A stretch of DNA of 64,000 bases from Thalassobaculum sp965228445 (GTDB lineage: Bacteria > Pseudomonadota > Alphaproteobacteria > Thalassobaculales > Thalassobaculaceae). Positions within the stretch are counted from its first letter, which is position 1, and each line of letters begins with the position of its first letter. This document shows, piece by piece, positions 1 through 7,941 of the stretch. The stretch lies in NCBI GenBank assembly GCA_965228445.1, contig OZ245813.1:4278001-4342000 (forward strand), given 5' to 3'. The notes under the pieces are model-generated. The model ran no database searches and was not told the DNA's origin. It saw nothing but the letters and a program-made list of their open reading frames with translations. Both the position numbers and the translations under genes were made by a program.

Positions 1-2
1 GC

Positions 3-686
3 ATCGTGGCCGGCGGCGTGCTGTGGCGCGCGGGCCGGCGGCCGGCGGCTGTCGGGCTGCTGGCGCTGATCGGCGCGGCCTCGATGCTCGGCATTTCGCT
101 GATCGCCCATCTCTGCCTGCTGCTGGGGCTCGTCACGCTGATCGCAAGCGCGGTGGCCGAACGGCTGGTGCGGGTCGCCATGGTCGTCGTCGTGGCGCTG
201 CAGATGCTGACCGCCCCCTGGGCGGCGAACGCGGTCTATGACTGGGTGGTCGAGGACCAGGTCGAGATCCCCGACCTGGCGATCCGCCACCGGCTGGAAC
301 TGTGGGATCACGGCGGCGCCCTGGCTCGGGAGCGGCCCTGGACCGGCTGGGGACTGGACGCGTTCGACCATCGGCCGATCGACCCGGAGCGGCTGGCCAG
401 GGCCGAACGCATGACCAAGCCGGAGCCGCATCCCCATAACGCCGGGCTGCAGCTCTGGGTCGAGACCGGCGGTGTCGGCGTGCTGCTGGGGATCGCCTTC
501 CTGGCGGCGGCGGCCGGGCGGATCGGTCGGATGCCGCGGGAGCTGCGACCCTGGGCGACGGCGCTGCTCGCGGTGGGGGTGCTGCCGGGGCTGGTGTCCT
601 TCGGGATCTGGCAGACGACCTACCTGGCGATGGCGGCGGTGGCGGCGTTCACCGTGGACCTGCTGCGGGAGGAGGGGGAGGAGTAG
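3..686 (+). CDS. O-antigen ligase/polymerase-like membrane protein, 3' part
   Basis: The reading frame is open to the left edge, so the gene is 5' truncated and about 228 residues are visible. Several hydrophobic segments flank a polar loop carrying the motif HPHNAGLQLWVETGGVG, which is typical of the large loop and following helix of Wzy/WaaL (O-antigen ligase, Wzy_C) proteins. Such inner-membrane enzymes join or polymerise glycans on undecaprenyl carriers, exporting surface polysaccharide. The protein ends in a charged tail rich in Glu. No neighbouring glycan gene is visible, so the exact role (ligase, polymerase or another glycan transferase) is open. Confidence 0.75.
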   Translation: MVAGGVLWRAGRRPAAVGLLALIGAASMLGISLIAHLCLLLGLVTLIASAVAERLVRVAMVVVVALQMLTAPWAANAVYDWVVEDQVEIPDLAIRHRLELWDHGGALARERPWTGWGLDAFDHRPIDPERLARAERMTKPEPHPHNAGLQLWVETGGVGVLLGIAFLAAAAGRIGRMPRELRPWATALLAVGVLPGLVSFGIWQTTYLAMAAVAAFTVDLLREEGEE

Positions 687-701
687 TGATGCTCCCTTCC
701 T

Positions 702-815
702 CGTCTTCCCGGACTTGATCCGGGATCCAGCCCCTCACGTGATGGAGCGATAAAGATGAATTTCCGGCGCTCCAACACCCTCACCCCCAGCCCCCGGTGC
801 AAGGCCGGGGAGACG
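702..815. repeat. Intergenic dyad repeat, copy 1 (114 bp)
   Basis: This element fills most of the gap between the O-antigen ligase-like gene and the convergent ParA gene. It starts CGTCTTCCCGG and ends with CCGGGGAGACG, so its ends are inverted repeats. Each end holds a small hairpin (CCCGGA/TCCGGG on the left), and a central GGAGCG...CGCTCC dyad lies between them. Copies at 7806, 10062, 13662 and 51490-51904 share the design. It is a REP/BIME-like or MITE-like element; no flanking target duplication is visible. Confidence 0.8.
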
Positions 816-831
816 TTGAGGCGTGACTCCG

Positions 832-1575
832 CTACCCCGTGGCCGTGTCCACCGCGTCCCAGAGCGCGCGGTAGGCGCCGGCCACGGCCGTGCGCGGGGC
901 GAAGGCGGTGAGCGGTTCGCGCTCCACGCCCATGCGCTCAACCGCACTGGCATAGGGGATCGCCACGCCCAGAACGTTCTTATGCGCCTTCGGGAAGCTC
1001 TCGATGATCTCGCGGTGCAGCGCCTTGCGCCGGTCGACCATGGAGAAGAACGGCAGCAGCTTCAGCCCCTTGATCTTCTGCTCCGCCTTGAACGCCTCCA
1101 GCTGGTCGTAGGTCCGCAGCGACAGGGTCGTCGGGATCAGCGGGATCACCAGCGCGTCGGCCGCCTCGAACACCGCCTCCGATACCAGCGACACGCTGGG
1201 CGGACAGTCGAGCACGACGATGTCGTAGTCGTCGGCCAGGGGCTTCAGCAGCTTGCGCAGGCGGCGGGTGGACTTCTTCTCCGCCTCCAGCAGCAGGTCG
1301 AGGTTGCGGAAGCGGAAATCGGCCGGGATCAGGTCGAGGTTCTCGTGGTCGGTGGCCTTGATCATGTCGTCCAGGTCCCGCTTGCCGCTGACCAGGCCCT
1401 TGCCCCCGCCCTTCACCTTGGTCTTGACCCGGAAGTAGAAGCTGGCCGCGCCCTGAGGGTCGAGGTCGATGACCAGCACCCGGTGGCCGCGGGTGGCCGC
1501 CACATGGGCCAGGTTGACGGCCGCCGCAGTCTTTCCCACCCCACCCTTGATGTTGTAGCTCGCCAGGATCCGCAT
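832..1575 (-). CDS. ParA/MinD-type ATPase
   Basis: A 247-residue P-loop ATPase with the deviant Walker A motif KGGVGKT at residues 10-16, the VIDLDPQG switch region at 35-42 and the Walker B VVLDCPP around 120-126. This is the signature of ParA-family proteins that position plasmids, chromosomes or protein cargoes over the nucleoid. The start is the ATG preceded by GGGGGAGAT; the longer frame upstream lacks these signs. It is the last gene of a three-gene operon, 13 bp after the CHAD gene. No ParB or parS lies nearby, which argues against chromosome or plasmid segregation and for an orphan cargo-positioning role (inference). Confidence 0.88.
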   Translation of the reverse strand: MRILASYNIKGGVGKTAAAVNLAHVAATRGHRVLVIDLDPQGAASFYFRVKTKVKGGGKGLVSGKRDLDDMIKATDHENLDLIPADFRFRNLDLLLEAEKKSTRRLRKLLKPLADDYDIVVLDCPPSVSLVSEAVFEAADALVIPLIPTTLSLRTYDQLEAFKAEQKIKGLKLLPFFSMVDRRKALHREIIESFPKAHKNVLGVAIPYASAVERMGVEREPLTAFAPRTAVAGAYRALWDAVDTATG

Positions 1576-1588
1576 CAGATCTCCCCCG

Positions 1589-3184
1589 TCAGTCCTCGTC
1601 CGTGCCGCGTCGCCTGTGCCGGCCGCCGACGGCCCGCCCGGCATGCTCGCCGAAGATCGCACGGAACAGGGCCTGCGTCTCCCCGGCGGCAAAGGTCTTG
1701 TAGGCGGCGGCGAACTCGGTTCGGGCCGCGCGCCGGTCGCGGTCCAACTCCTCGCTCCAGGCGCCGATCGCCATCAGGGTCTCGGCGGACACGCCCTTGC
1801 GGCCGGCAAGGTCGCGGCCGTAGCGGTGCAGGGCGTCGACCTGCACCTCGCGGTCCTGCACGCGGCCGAGCACCTCCTGCAACCCCTTCAACGCCTTGAT
1901 CGCGGGTTTGGTCTTCTCGCGCGGCAGCACCTCGGCGAGGAATTCGGTCACATAGCGCAGCTTCTTCATGCGCTTGCGCAGATCGTGCAGCCGCTCCGCC
2001 TCGCTGTGCGGGCCGATGCGGCCACCGTCGCGCAGGGCCTTGCGCAGGATGGTCCGCCCCCGGGCGGCGACGACCTCGGCGAAGGGCGCGCGCAGCGGCT
2101 CCGTCGCTGTCCAGTTGGCGCTCGATGGGCTGAGGCTGTCGCGCCAGCGGGCGGCCAGGCTGTGGAAGCGGGTGCCCGACAGCGCCAGGGCGAGGTCGCG
2201 ATGGGAGGCCGTCTTCAGCGCCTGCAGGTGACGCTCCAGCGGCGCCAGGGCCTCGGCATCGGCGCTCTGGGCGCGGCGGTCGGCGAGATCCATGAGCTGG
2301 ACGTCGAGATCGCGCTGCGGGCTGGTGACCTGGCCGAGCCAGCGGAAGCCGTGCACGGCCTCCGCCCGGCCTTCCAGCGCGATGGCGGGGGCGAGCTGGG
2401 ACAGGGCGGAGCGGGTCCGGCGCACGGCGACGCGGAACTGGTGCAGGTAGTCGGGATGGCGGTCCGCGAGCACGCCCGGGAGCCGGTCCTCCAGGACGTC
2501 GAGCTGCGCCGACAGGATCTCGCGCATGACCGGACCGGCCGGGTCGTCCGGCAGCAGAGGGGTGCCGGCCTGGGCCGGTGCGGGAAAGGCGCCGGAAAGC
2601 AGCCGGGCCAGGGCCGGAACCGGGGCCTCCGGCCAGCCCAGCGCCCGGTCGATCCGGTCCCGCACCCGCGCCGCATCGTCCTCATAGCCTTTCAGGGCGA
2701 GGACAGAGACGTCCCGCATTTCGGCATCGCCGTCGTCGGTCGCGCGGGTCAACCGCACGCGGCATCGGATCTTGCCCTCGGCGTCGCGCAGGGCGACGAC
2801 GGCTTCCGTCAGCCGGCAGTCGGCGACGGGCAGCAGCGCCCGGCCGCGGGCGAGATCCTCAAGCAGGTCGCGCAGGGCGCCCTTCGGCAGGTCGCTGTCG
2901 AAGGTCTGCGCCGGGGGCGTGACCTGCGCCGCCGCCGCGACGGATCCGTCGGCGGTGGCCAGCGTCCAGGCTTCCCGGCCGTCCGACTCCGCCACCGTGG
3001 TCAGCCGGTACCCCTTGCCCATCAGGCGCCGGTCCGCACTGTCGCGCAGAACGACCGTGTGTGTCGCCGTCTTCGGCGGATCCGCGACCAGCGGGCCGCG
3101 GACGATGTCCACGGCCGCCAGCAGGCCGTCCGTCGTCGACGGCCAGTCGTCGGGCGGCATGTAGCTGGGTGGAAGGGATGCCAT
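1589..3184 (-). CDS. CHAD domain protein with degenerate CYTH-like N-terminus
   Basis: 531 residues. The C-terminal half is a CHAD (conserved histidine alpha-helical) domain: the two characteristic helices are HQFRVAVRRTRSAL with His248 and LHDLRKRMKKLRY with His400, both rich in Arg/Lys. CHAD domains bind polyphosphate and localise proteins to polyphosphate granules. Residues about 40-180 look like a diverged CYTH (triphosphate tunnel) domain, but I do not see its usual ExExK motif, so catalysis is doubtful. The start codon overlaps the stop of the upstream small gene (ATGA), showing translational coupling, and the ParA gene follows after 13 bp. Confidence 0.88.
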   Translation of the reverse strand: MASLPPSYMPPDDWPSTTDGLLAAVDIVRGPLVADPPKTATHTVVLRDSADRRLMGKGYRLTTVAESDGREAWTLATADGSVAAAAQVTPPAQTFDSDLPKGALRDLLEDLARGRALLPVADCRLTEAVVALRDAEGKIRCRVRLTRATDDGDAEMRDVSVLALKGYEDDAARVRDRIDRALGWPEAPVPALARLLSGAFPAPAQAGTPLLPDDPAGPVMREILSAQLDVLEDRLPGVLADRHPDYLHQFRVAVRRTRSALSQLAPAIALEGRAEAVHGFRWLGQVTSPQRDLDVQLMDLADRRAQSADAEALAPLERHLQALKTASHRDLALALSGTRFHSLAARWRDSLSPSSANWTATEPLRAPFAEVVAARGRTILRKALRDGGRIGPHSEAERLHDLRKRMKKLRYVTEFLAEVLPREKTKPAIKALKGLQEVLGRVQDREVQVDALHRYGRDLAGRKGVSAETLMAIGAWSEELDRDRRAARTEFAAAYKTFAAGETQALFRAIFGEHAGRAVGGRHRRRGTDED

Positions 3185-3588
3185 CAGGCGCCGGCCATCC
3201 GGGCTGGGCCTGTGACCGGCGTCAGGGCGCGCAGCGCGGCCTGCATCCCGCCCCGCATCCTGGCCCGCATCCTCGCCCCCATACCGGTAGCGCGGGTCGG
3301 TGCCGGCGCGTCGGGCCCCGGCGCCAGCCAGCGCAGCCGCTGCTCCAACCGCCGGGCGCGCTCAGGCATCGACAGCCGGACGGCGAGAATGGCCGCGACG
3401 AGTTCCCGCTGCCGCCGGAGGTCGGCCCGGCGCTCCGGCGGACCGCAACGGCCGGCGAGACCGCGGTCGATCGCCGACAGACGCCGCTCCAGCTCGCGCA
3501 GCGGCATGAGACGGCGCGCGGCGTGCGGATTGGCGGTCACCAGCCGAAGTGGCGGGGGCTGGGGCGTGTCGGTGCGGCAAGCGGTCAT
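3184..3588 (-). CDS. Small basic protein, first gene of the CHAD-ParA operon
   Basis: 134 residues, not recognised. It is rich in Arg, Ala and Pro, with a central segment of predicted amphipathic helix (about residues 25-90, many Arg/Glu/Leu) followed by an Ala/Pro-rich linker and a Met/Arg-rich tail. There is no signal peptide or membrane segment. The ATG is chosen because GGAGGAGAAC precedes it; a longer frame begins at 3618. It overlaps the CHAD gene by the ATGA quartet, so the products are probably made together. A role as adaptor for the ParA or CHAD protein is possible but only inferred. Confidence 0.7.
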   Translation of the reverse strand: MTACRTDTPQPPPLRLVTANPHAARRLMPLRELERRLSAIDRGLAGRCGPPERRADLRRQRELVAAILAVRLSMPERARRLEQRLRWLAPGPDAPAPTRATGMGARMRARMRGGMQAALRALTPVTGPARMAGA

Positions 3589-3612
3589 GTTCTCCTCCGG
3601 CTGCCGGTTTAA

Positions 3613-3658
3613 GCGCACAAAGTGCGCATTTCAAGCCAGAATTGCGCACGGGGTGCGC
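3613..3658. promoter_or_regulatory. Twin operator-like dyads between divergent genes
   Basis: Two perfect inverted repeats of the same form, GCGCAC-N3-GTGCGC, occur at 3613-3627 and 3644-3658, with centres 31 bp apart (about three helical turns). They lie just upstream of the small-protein/CHAD/ParA operon and about 110 bp before the divergent hydroxylase gene. Exact duplication with phased spacing is typical of a dimeric regulator binding cooperatively. The regulator is unknown and no regulator gene is adjacent. Confidence 0.6.
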
Positions 3659-3769
3659 TTTGTTTCGAATTCGGTACAACTCCTTGAAATACAACGATGA
3701 TATTTGTGTTTTCGGACAATCTCCGTAAAATGCCGGCGCGCATGTCTGAGGTTGGCGGGGCCGATCTTT

Positions 3770-4639
3770 ATGAATCACGTGCTTGGTGTTGCCCGGGTTC
3801 TGCTGTGGCCCGGACTGTTCGCCGCCTGTCTGATCCCGGTCGGGCTCGGCCTTACTGCCGGCTCGCCGGCGATCGCCTTCAACGCCACCTATCTCGTCCT
3901 GGCGGCCGTCCTGGCGTTGCTCGAGCGCCTGCTGCCCTATGAGCGGCAATGGCTCGAAGCCGACGACCAGGTCCTGCCGGATCTGCTGCACACGGTGCTG
4001 ACCAAGGGCTTCGTCCAGGTCGTGGTCCTCATGACGGCGGTGATCGGGATCGCCGATCTGGTGGCGGCAGATGGCGGCGCGTGGTGGCCGCGCTCCTGGC
4101 CCATGGCCGTGCAGGTGGTGACGGGACTGGTCATTGTCGAGTTCGGCCTCTACTGGGCACACCGGCTGTCCCACGAATGGCCGTTCCTGTGGCGTTTCCA
4201 CGCCGTGCATCACTCGGTGGAGCGGCTCTGGTTCTTCAATACCGGCCGGTTCCACCTGGTCGACACGGTGGTCAGCCTGGCCTTCGGACAGGCGCTGCTG
4301 CTGCTCGCCGGCGCGCCGAGCGACGTGGTGATCTGGACCGGATCGATCACCGCCTTCATCGGCATCCTGACCCATTGCAACATCGACATGCGGACCGGTT
4401 GGCTGGACTACGTGTTCAACACGCCGCGGCTGCACCGCTGGCATCACAGCCGCGACCCGCGGGAGGGCAACAGCAACTACGGCGAGAACCTGATGCTGTT
4501 CGACCTGCTGTTCGGCACCTATCTGCGGCCGGCACGCCGGCCGCCGGTGAATATCGGGATCGACGGGCCGATGCCGGCGACCTTCCTTGGTCAGCTCGCC
4601 CAGCCGTTCCGACGGACCGACCCGGCATCGGAGAGCTGA
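3770..4639 (+). CDS. Sterol desaturase / fatty acid hydroxylase family membrane enzyme
   Basis: 289 residues with four or more hydrophobic segments and the three histidine clusters of the di-iron family: HRLSH at 131-135, HAVHH at 144-148 and HRWHH near residues 224-228. The family hydroxylates or desaturates lipids at the membrane using oxygen. The substrate cannot be read from sequence; bacterial relatives act on carotenoids, fatty acids or hopanoids. I start at the ATG giving MNHVLGVARV, since the 22 upstream codons look non-coding. The stop is directly followed by the convergent stop of the DUF4174 gene. Confidence 0.85.
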   Translation: MNHVLGVARVLLWPGLFAACLIPVGLGLTAGSPAIAFNATYLVLAAVLALLERLLPYERQWLEADDQVLPDLLHTVLTKGFVQVVVLMTAVIGIADLVAADGGAWWPRSWPMAVQVVTGLVIVEFGLYWAHRLSHEWPFLWRFHAVHHSVERLWFFNTGRFHLVDTVVSLAFGQALLLLAGAPSDVVIWTGSITAFIGILTHCNIDMRTGWLDYVFNTPRLHRWHHSRDPREGNSNYGENLMLFDLLFGTYLRPARRPPVNIGIDGPMPATFLGQLAQPFRRTDPASES

Positions 4640-5089
4640 TCAGGTCTTCTGGCCGCGCTGGCGCATCTCCTGCTGGCGCATGGGCATGGCGTCGATCGTC
4701 TTGAACAGGTCGGCGGCCTGGACCGGCTCGTCCCGCCGCAGTTTCTCCTCGCCGTCCTTGCCGATCAGCAGCACCGTGAACTCGATGATCGTGGTGTCGA
4801 ACTGCTTGCGCAGGTTCTTGGCGTTCAGCTCGATGGCGAGATTGCCGTCGACGAACACCGAGTCCTGCACCACCTCGACGACCGTGACCTCCCGATCCTT
4901 CAGCCCGGCCGCGGCCTCCTTCAGGCGCCGGCGCTGGACGACCAGGTTCGGATGCGGCTTCACCGGCGCGAAGACCAGCAGCAGGCGGCGCTTCCAGCGG
5001 TACTTGTCGAGCGGGGCCGCCTGGGCCGGACCGGCCGCCAGGGCCATCAGGCCGGCGCCGGCCAGCGTCAAAATCTTCCTCCGGTTCAT
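4640..5089 (-). CDS. DUF4174 exported protein
   Basis: 149 residues. The N-terminus MNRRKILTLAGAG with a hydrophobic run ending in AQA is a Sec signal peptide (possible Tat-like RR). The mature part has a thioredoxin-like beginning (LDKYRWKRRLLLVFAP) and matches the pattern of DUF4174 proteins: small periplasmic proteins of unknown function that resemble the thioredoxin fold without a CxxC. The start is the ATG at the signal peptide, although the frame runs further upstream. It is divergent from the 3-hydroxyacyl-CoA dehydrogenase operon and convergent with the hydroxylase gene. Confidence 0.75.
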   Translation of the reverse strand: MNRRKILTLAGAGLMALAAGPAQAAPLDKYRWKRRLLLVFAPVKPHPNLVVQRRRLKEAAAGLKDREVTVVEVVQDSVFVDGNLAIELNAKNLRKQFDTTIIEFTVLLIGKDGEEKLRRDEPVQAADLFKTIDAMPMRQQEMRQRGQKT

Positions 5090-5121
5090 CGCCCATTCCC
5101 TTTGCCGTGTGCCGGTGCTGA

Positions 5122-5140
5122 TATTGGCGCAACGCCAATA
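5122..5140. promoter_or_regulatory. Operator-like dyad upstream of the dehydrogenase operon
   Basis: A perfect 8-3-8 inverted repeat, TATTGGCG-CAA-CGCCAATA, lies between the divergent DUF4174 gene and the dehydrogenase operon. It is bracketed by two direct copies of GTGCCGGT (5109-5116 and 5143-5150). A dimeric repressor or activator site for one or both promoters is the simplest reading. Confidence 0.5.
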
Positions 5141-5205
5141 ACGTGCCGGTCTGTTGTCCGCGGTCGGTGCCGGCATTGAGCCAAAAAATCCGGGGGAGAA
5201 CAACG

Positions 5206-6156
5206 ATGGCCGCATATAAGCCGTTCGAGGAGGTCAGGCGGATCGCCGTATTGGGCACGGGCACCATCGGGGCGAGCTGGACCGCCTATTTCCTGGCGCG
5301 CGGCTATGACGTGACCGCCTGGGACCCCGCCGACGGCTGGAAGCAGCGGCTGCAGGCCTTCGTCGACAACGCCCGCCCGCAGCTCGAGGCCATCGGCACG
5401 ACGGTCGACCCGGAAGGCACGCTGACCATGGTCGACGACCCGGCGACTGCGGTGGCGGAGGCCGATTTCGTACAGGAGAACGCGCCGGAGCGCGCGCCCA
5501 TCAAGCTGGATCTGTACCGCCGGATCGACAACGCCGTGCCGGCCCATGCGGTGGTTGCGACCTCGACTTCCGGGCTGATTCTCTCCGATCTGCAGGACGG
5601 TATCGGCTTCGCCGAGCGGCTGGTGGTCGGCCATCCGTTCAACCCGCCGCATCTGATCCCGCTGGTGGAAGTCGTGCTGGGCAAGGCGACAGAGCGGGCG
5701 GCGGCGGAATGGGCGCATGGCTTCTACGGCCATATCGGCAAGCACGCGATCTACGTGAACAAGGAAGTGCCCGGCCATCTGGCGAACCGGCTGCAGGCGG
5801 CGCTGTGGCGCGAGGCGGTCAACGCCGTCGCCGACGGCCTCGCCAGCGTGGAGGACGTGAACGCCGCCATCGACCAGGGGCCCGGCCTGCGCCTCGCCCT
5901 GATGGGCCCGCACATGGTCTTCAACCTGACCGGCGGCAAGGGCGGCTACGCGGCCATGCTGGAGCAGTTCGGCCCGCCCATCGAGGGCTGGTGGCAGGAC
6001 ATGCAGAAGACGCCCACCCTCACGCCCGAGCTCAAGGCCAAGCTGATCGACGGCATCAGGGACGAGATGGGCGAGCGCACGATCGATGACCTGGAGGCCC
6101 AGCGCGACAGACGGCTGATCGCGCTGCTGAAGATGTTGAAGGAGACCGCCGCGTGA
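5206..6156 (+). CDS. 3-hydroxyacyl-CoA dehydrogenase family (carnitine dehydrogenase-like)
   Basis: 316 residues with an N-terminal NAD-binding Rossmann fold (GTGTIG at 17-22) and the family motif GHPFNPP, with catalytic His143 and Asn146 and partner Ser around 122. The second half is the helical 3HCDH dimerisation domain. Length and the ASWTAYFLARGYDVTAWDP stretch resemble the single-domain L-carnitine or 3-hydroxybutyrate-type dehydrogenases rather than multifunctional FadB. The ATG follows GGGGGAG. It overlaps the next gene by four bases, which encodes an amine-type oxidase, so a quaternary amine or amino acid degradation pathway is likely; the substrate is inferred. Confidence 0.85.
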   Translation: MAAYKPFEEVRRIAVLGTGTIGASWTAYFLARGYDVTAWDPADGWKQRLQAFVDNARPQLEAIGTTVDPEGTLTMVDDPATAVAEADFVQENAPERAPIKLDLYRRIDNAVPAHAVVATSTSGLILSDLQDGIGFAERLVVGHPFNPPHLIPLVEVVLGKATERAAAEWAHGFYGHIGKHAIYVNKEVPGHLANRLQAALWREAVNAVADGLASVEDVNAAIDQGPGLRLALMGPHMVFNLTGGKGGYAAMLEQFGPPIEGWWQDMQKTPTLTPELKAKLIDGIRDEMGERTIDDLEAQRDRRLIALLKMLKETAA

Positions 6157-7436
6157 CCACGCCCGCTTCCGCCCAGACCGCCTCCCCGTCCACGCCTCCC
6201 AAACGCATCATCGTCGTCGGCGCCGGCATCGTCGGTGTCGCCACCGGGCTGATCCTGCAGCGCGAGGGGCATTCGGTGACCCTGGTCGACCCGGCCGCCC
6301 CGGGCACCGGCACCTCCTTCGGCAATGCCGGCTCCATCGCCATCGGCAGCGTCTATCCCACGGGCAGCCCCGGCAACTGGAAGCAGGTGCCGAAGATGCT
6401 GCTGAACCCGGCCTCGCCGCTCAGCATCCGGCCCTCCTACCTGCCGAAGATGCTGCCGTGGCTGCTGCAGTTCCTGGCCGCCAGCACGCCGAAGCGGGTG
6501 GAGGAGATCTCGTTCCACCTGCGCGCCCTGTCCAAGGACGGGCTGACCGCCCACAAGAAGCTGATCGCGCTGGCCGGCGCCCATGACATCGTGCGGCCGG
6601 TCGGCTGGATGAAGGTCTATTCCAGCCAGCAGAGCTACGACAGGACGAAGGACGAGCGCGAGACCATGGCGCGGCGCGGGGTGAAGTTCGACGAGCTGAA
6701 CGCCGACGAGATCCGCCAGCTCGAGCCGGGCCTGAACCGCAAGTTCACCCATGGCTACAACCAGCCGGAAAACGCCTTCGTCAGCCAGTCTATCAAGCTG
6801 ACGGAAGCCTATTTCGCCAAGTTCAGGGAGCTCGGCGGCACCTGGGTGTCGGAGAAGGTGCGCCGCTTCGAGACCGGGCCGGGCGGGGTGGAGAAGGTGG
6901 TCACCGACCGGGCGATGTATCCCTGCGACGCGGTGGTGATCGCCGCCGGGGCGCGCAGCCACGAACTCTGCGCCATGCTCGGCCGCAAGGTGCCGCTGGA
7001 TACCGAGCGCGGCTATCACCTGAACCTGACCGTGACCGAGGGGCCGGAACTGCGTCGCCCGACCGTGATCGGCGATTATGGGTTTGTTCTCGCACCGATG
7101 CAGGACGGCTTGCGGCTCACCACGGGGGCGGAGTTCGCCGGTGTGGACGCGCCGCCGGACTTCCGCCGGGTCTACCGCATGCTGCCCTATGCCGAGGAGG
7201 CGTTGCCGGGCCTGAAATACGAGGTGACGCGAGAGTGGCTCGGCTTCCGCCCCTCGACGCCGGACAGCGTGCCGGTGATCGGCCGCTCGCCGGACCAGGC
7301 CAACGTGTATTACGGCTTCGGCCACAGCCATATCGGCCTGACCCTGGCGGCCCGCACCGGCGAGCTGATCGCCGACCAGATCGCCGGCCGCGATCCCGGC
7401 ATCGACATGGCGCCGTACCGGATCGAGCGGTTTTGA
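6153..7436 (+). CDS. FAD-dependent D-amino acid dehydrogenase-like oxidoreductase (DadA family)
   Basis: 427 residues, GTG start inside the GTGA overlap with the preceding stop. The dinucleotide-binding motif GAGIVG at 23-28 follows a short polar leader, and the C-terminus carries the FAD-binding pattern around GFGHSHIGLTLAARTGELIAD. The overall order (DAO domain, with the GTSFGNAG segment) is that of DadA-type enzymes oxidising D-amino acids, sarcosine or related amines and passing electrons to the membrane. Context with a carnitine-type dehydrogenase suggests a secondary or quaternary amine substrate. Confidence 0.85.
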   Translation: MTTPASAQTASPSTPPKRIIVVGAGIVGVATGLILQREGHSVTLVDPAAPGTGTSFGNAGSIAIGSVYPTGSPGNWKQVPKMLLNPASPLSIRPSYLPKMLPWLLQFLAASTPKRVEEISFHLRALSKDGLTAHKKLIALAGAHDIVRPVGWMKVYSSQQSYDRTKDERETMARRGVKFDELNADEIRQLEPGLNRKFTHGYNQPENAFVSQSIKLTEAYFAKFRELGGTWVSEKVRRFETGPGGVEKVVTDRAMYPCDAVVIAAGARSHELCAMLGRKVPLDTERGYHLNLTVTEGPELRRPTVIGDYGFVLAPMQDGLRLTTGAEFAGVDAPPDFRRVYRMLPYAEEALPGLKYEVTREWLGFRPSTPDSVPVIGRSPDQANVYYGFGHSHIGLTLAARTGELIADQIAGRDPGIDMAPYRIERF

Positions 7437-7441
7437 GGGGA

Positions 7442-7783
7442 ATGGACGCGTCCGACGACATCGTGGCGTTGGAACGACGTCTGCTCGATCCGTTGACACG
7501 GGCCGATCGGGCAGCGCTGGAAGCCCTGCTCGATCCCGAATTCACCGAAATCGGGCAGTCCGGTCGGCTGTGGACCCGGGACGACATCCTGGCTGACCTG
7601 CCAACGGCCCCAGGGTTCGACGGTGCGCGCACGGTGACCGACGTCACGCTGCTCGAGGTGGCTCCTGGCGTGGCGCTGCTGACCTACCGGATCGCCGAGA
7701 CCGGCACCCGCCGCAGTTCGCTCTGGCGCTTGGGGGAGGCTGGCTGGCGCCTGGTTTTCCACCAGGGGACGCCGGGCAGGTAG
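7442..7783 (+). CDS. DUF4440 / SnoaL-like small protein
   Basis: 113 residues with the NTF2-like pattern of DUF4440: a helix (VALERRLLDPLTRADRAALEALL), the turn DPEFTEIGQSGRLWTRDDIL and a series of beta strands ending SSLWRLGEAGWRLVFHQGT. The start ATG follows TTTTGAGGGGA, five bases after the oxidoreductase stop, so it is the third gene of the operon. DUF4440 proteins bind small ligands or act as minor enzymes; the function here is unknown. Confidence 0.8.
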   Translation: MDASDDIVALERRLLDPLTRADRAALEALLDPEFTEIGQSGRLWTRDDILADLPTAPGFDGARTVTDVTLLEVAPGVALLTYRIAETGTRRSSLWRLGEAGWRLVFHQGTPGR

Positions 7784-7805
7784 GGATCCCGTTCCTGCAA
7801 ATTCC

Positions 7806-7919
7806 CGTCTTCCCGGCCTTGCGCCGGGATCCAGGGCGCTGGTTGATGGAGCGTTGGGCGATTTCGCCCGGCGTTCCAGCCGCTCCCATTCTCGATCCCG
7901 GCGCAAGGCCGGGAAGACG
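7806..7919. repeat. Intergenic dyad repeat, copy 2 (114 bp)
   Basis: The cleanest copy of the family. The two ends are a perfect 26-base inverted repeat (7806-7831 against 7894-7919), beginning CGTCTTCCCGG. Each arm forms its own hairpin (CCCGGC-cttgc-GCCGGG), and the centre has another (GGGCG-attt-CGCCC). It sits between the convergent DUF4440 gene and the amidohydrolase gene. No direct flanking duplication was seen. Confidence 0.88.
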
Positions 7920-7941
7920 GGTGAGGGACGGCGGAGGGGGG

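Noticed and set aside
1616..3700. A 694-residue plus-strand frame over the ParA/CHAD operon
   Set aside because: The minus-strand genes have clear motifs and ribosome sites; this frame is a high-GC mirror.
7806..7919. Insertion sequence or integron-type element
   Set aside because: Only 114 bp, no transposase and no visible target duplication; better described as a REP/MITE-like repeat.
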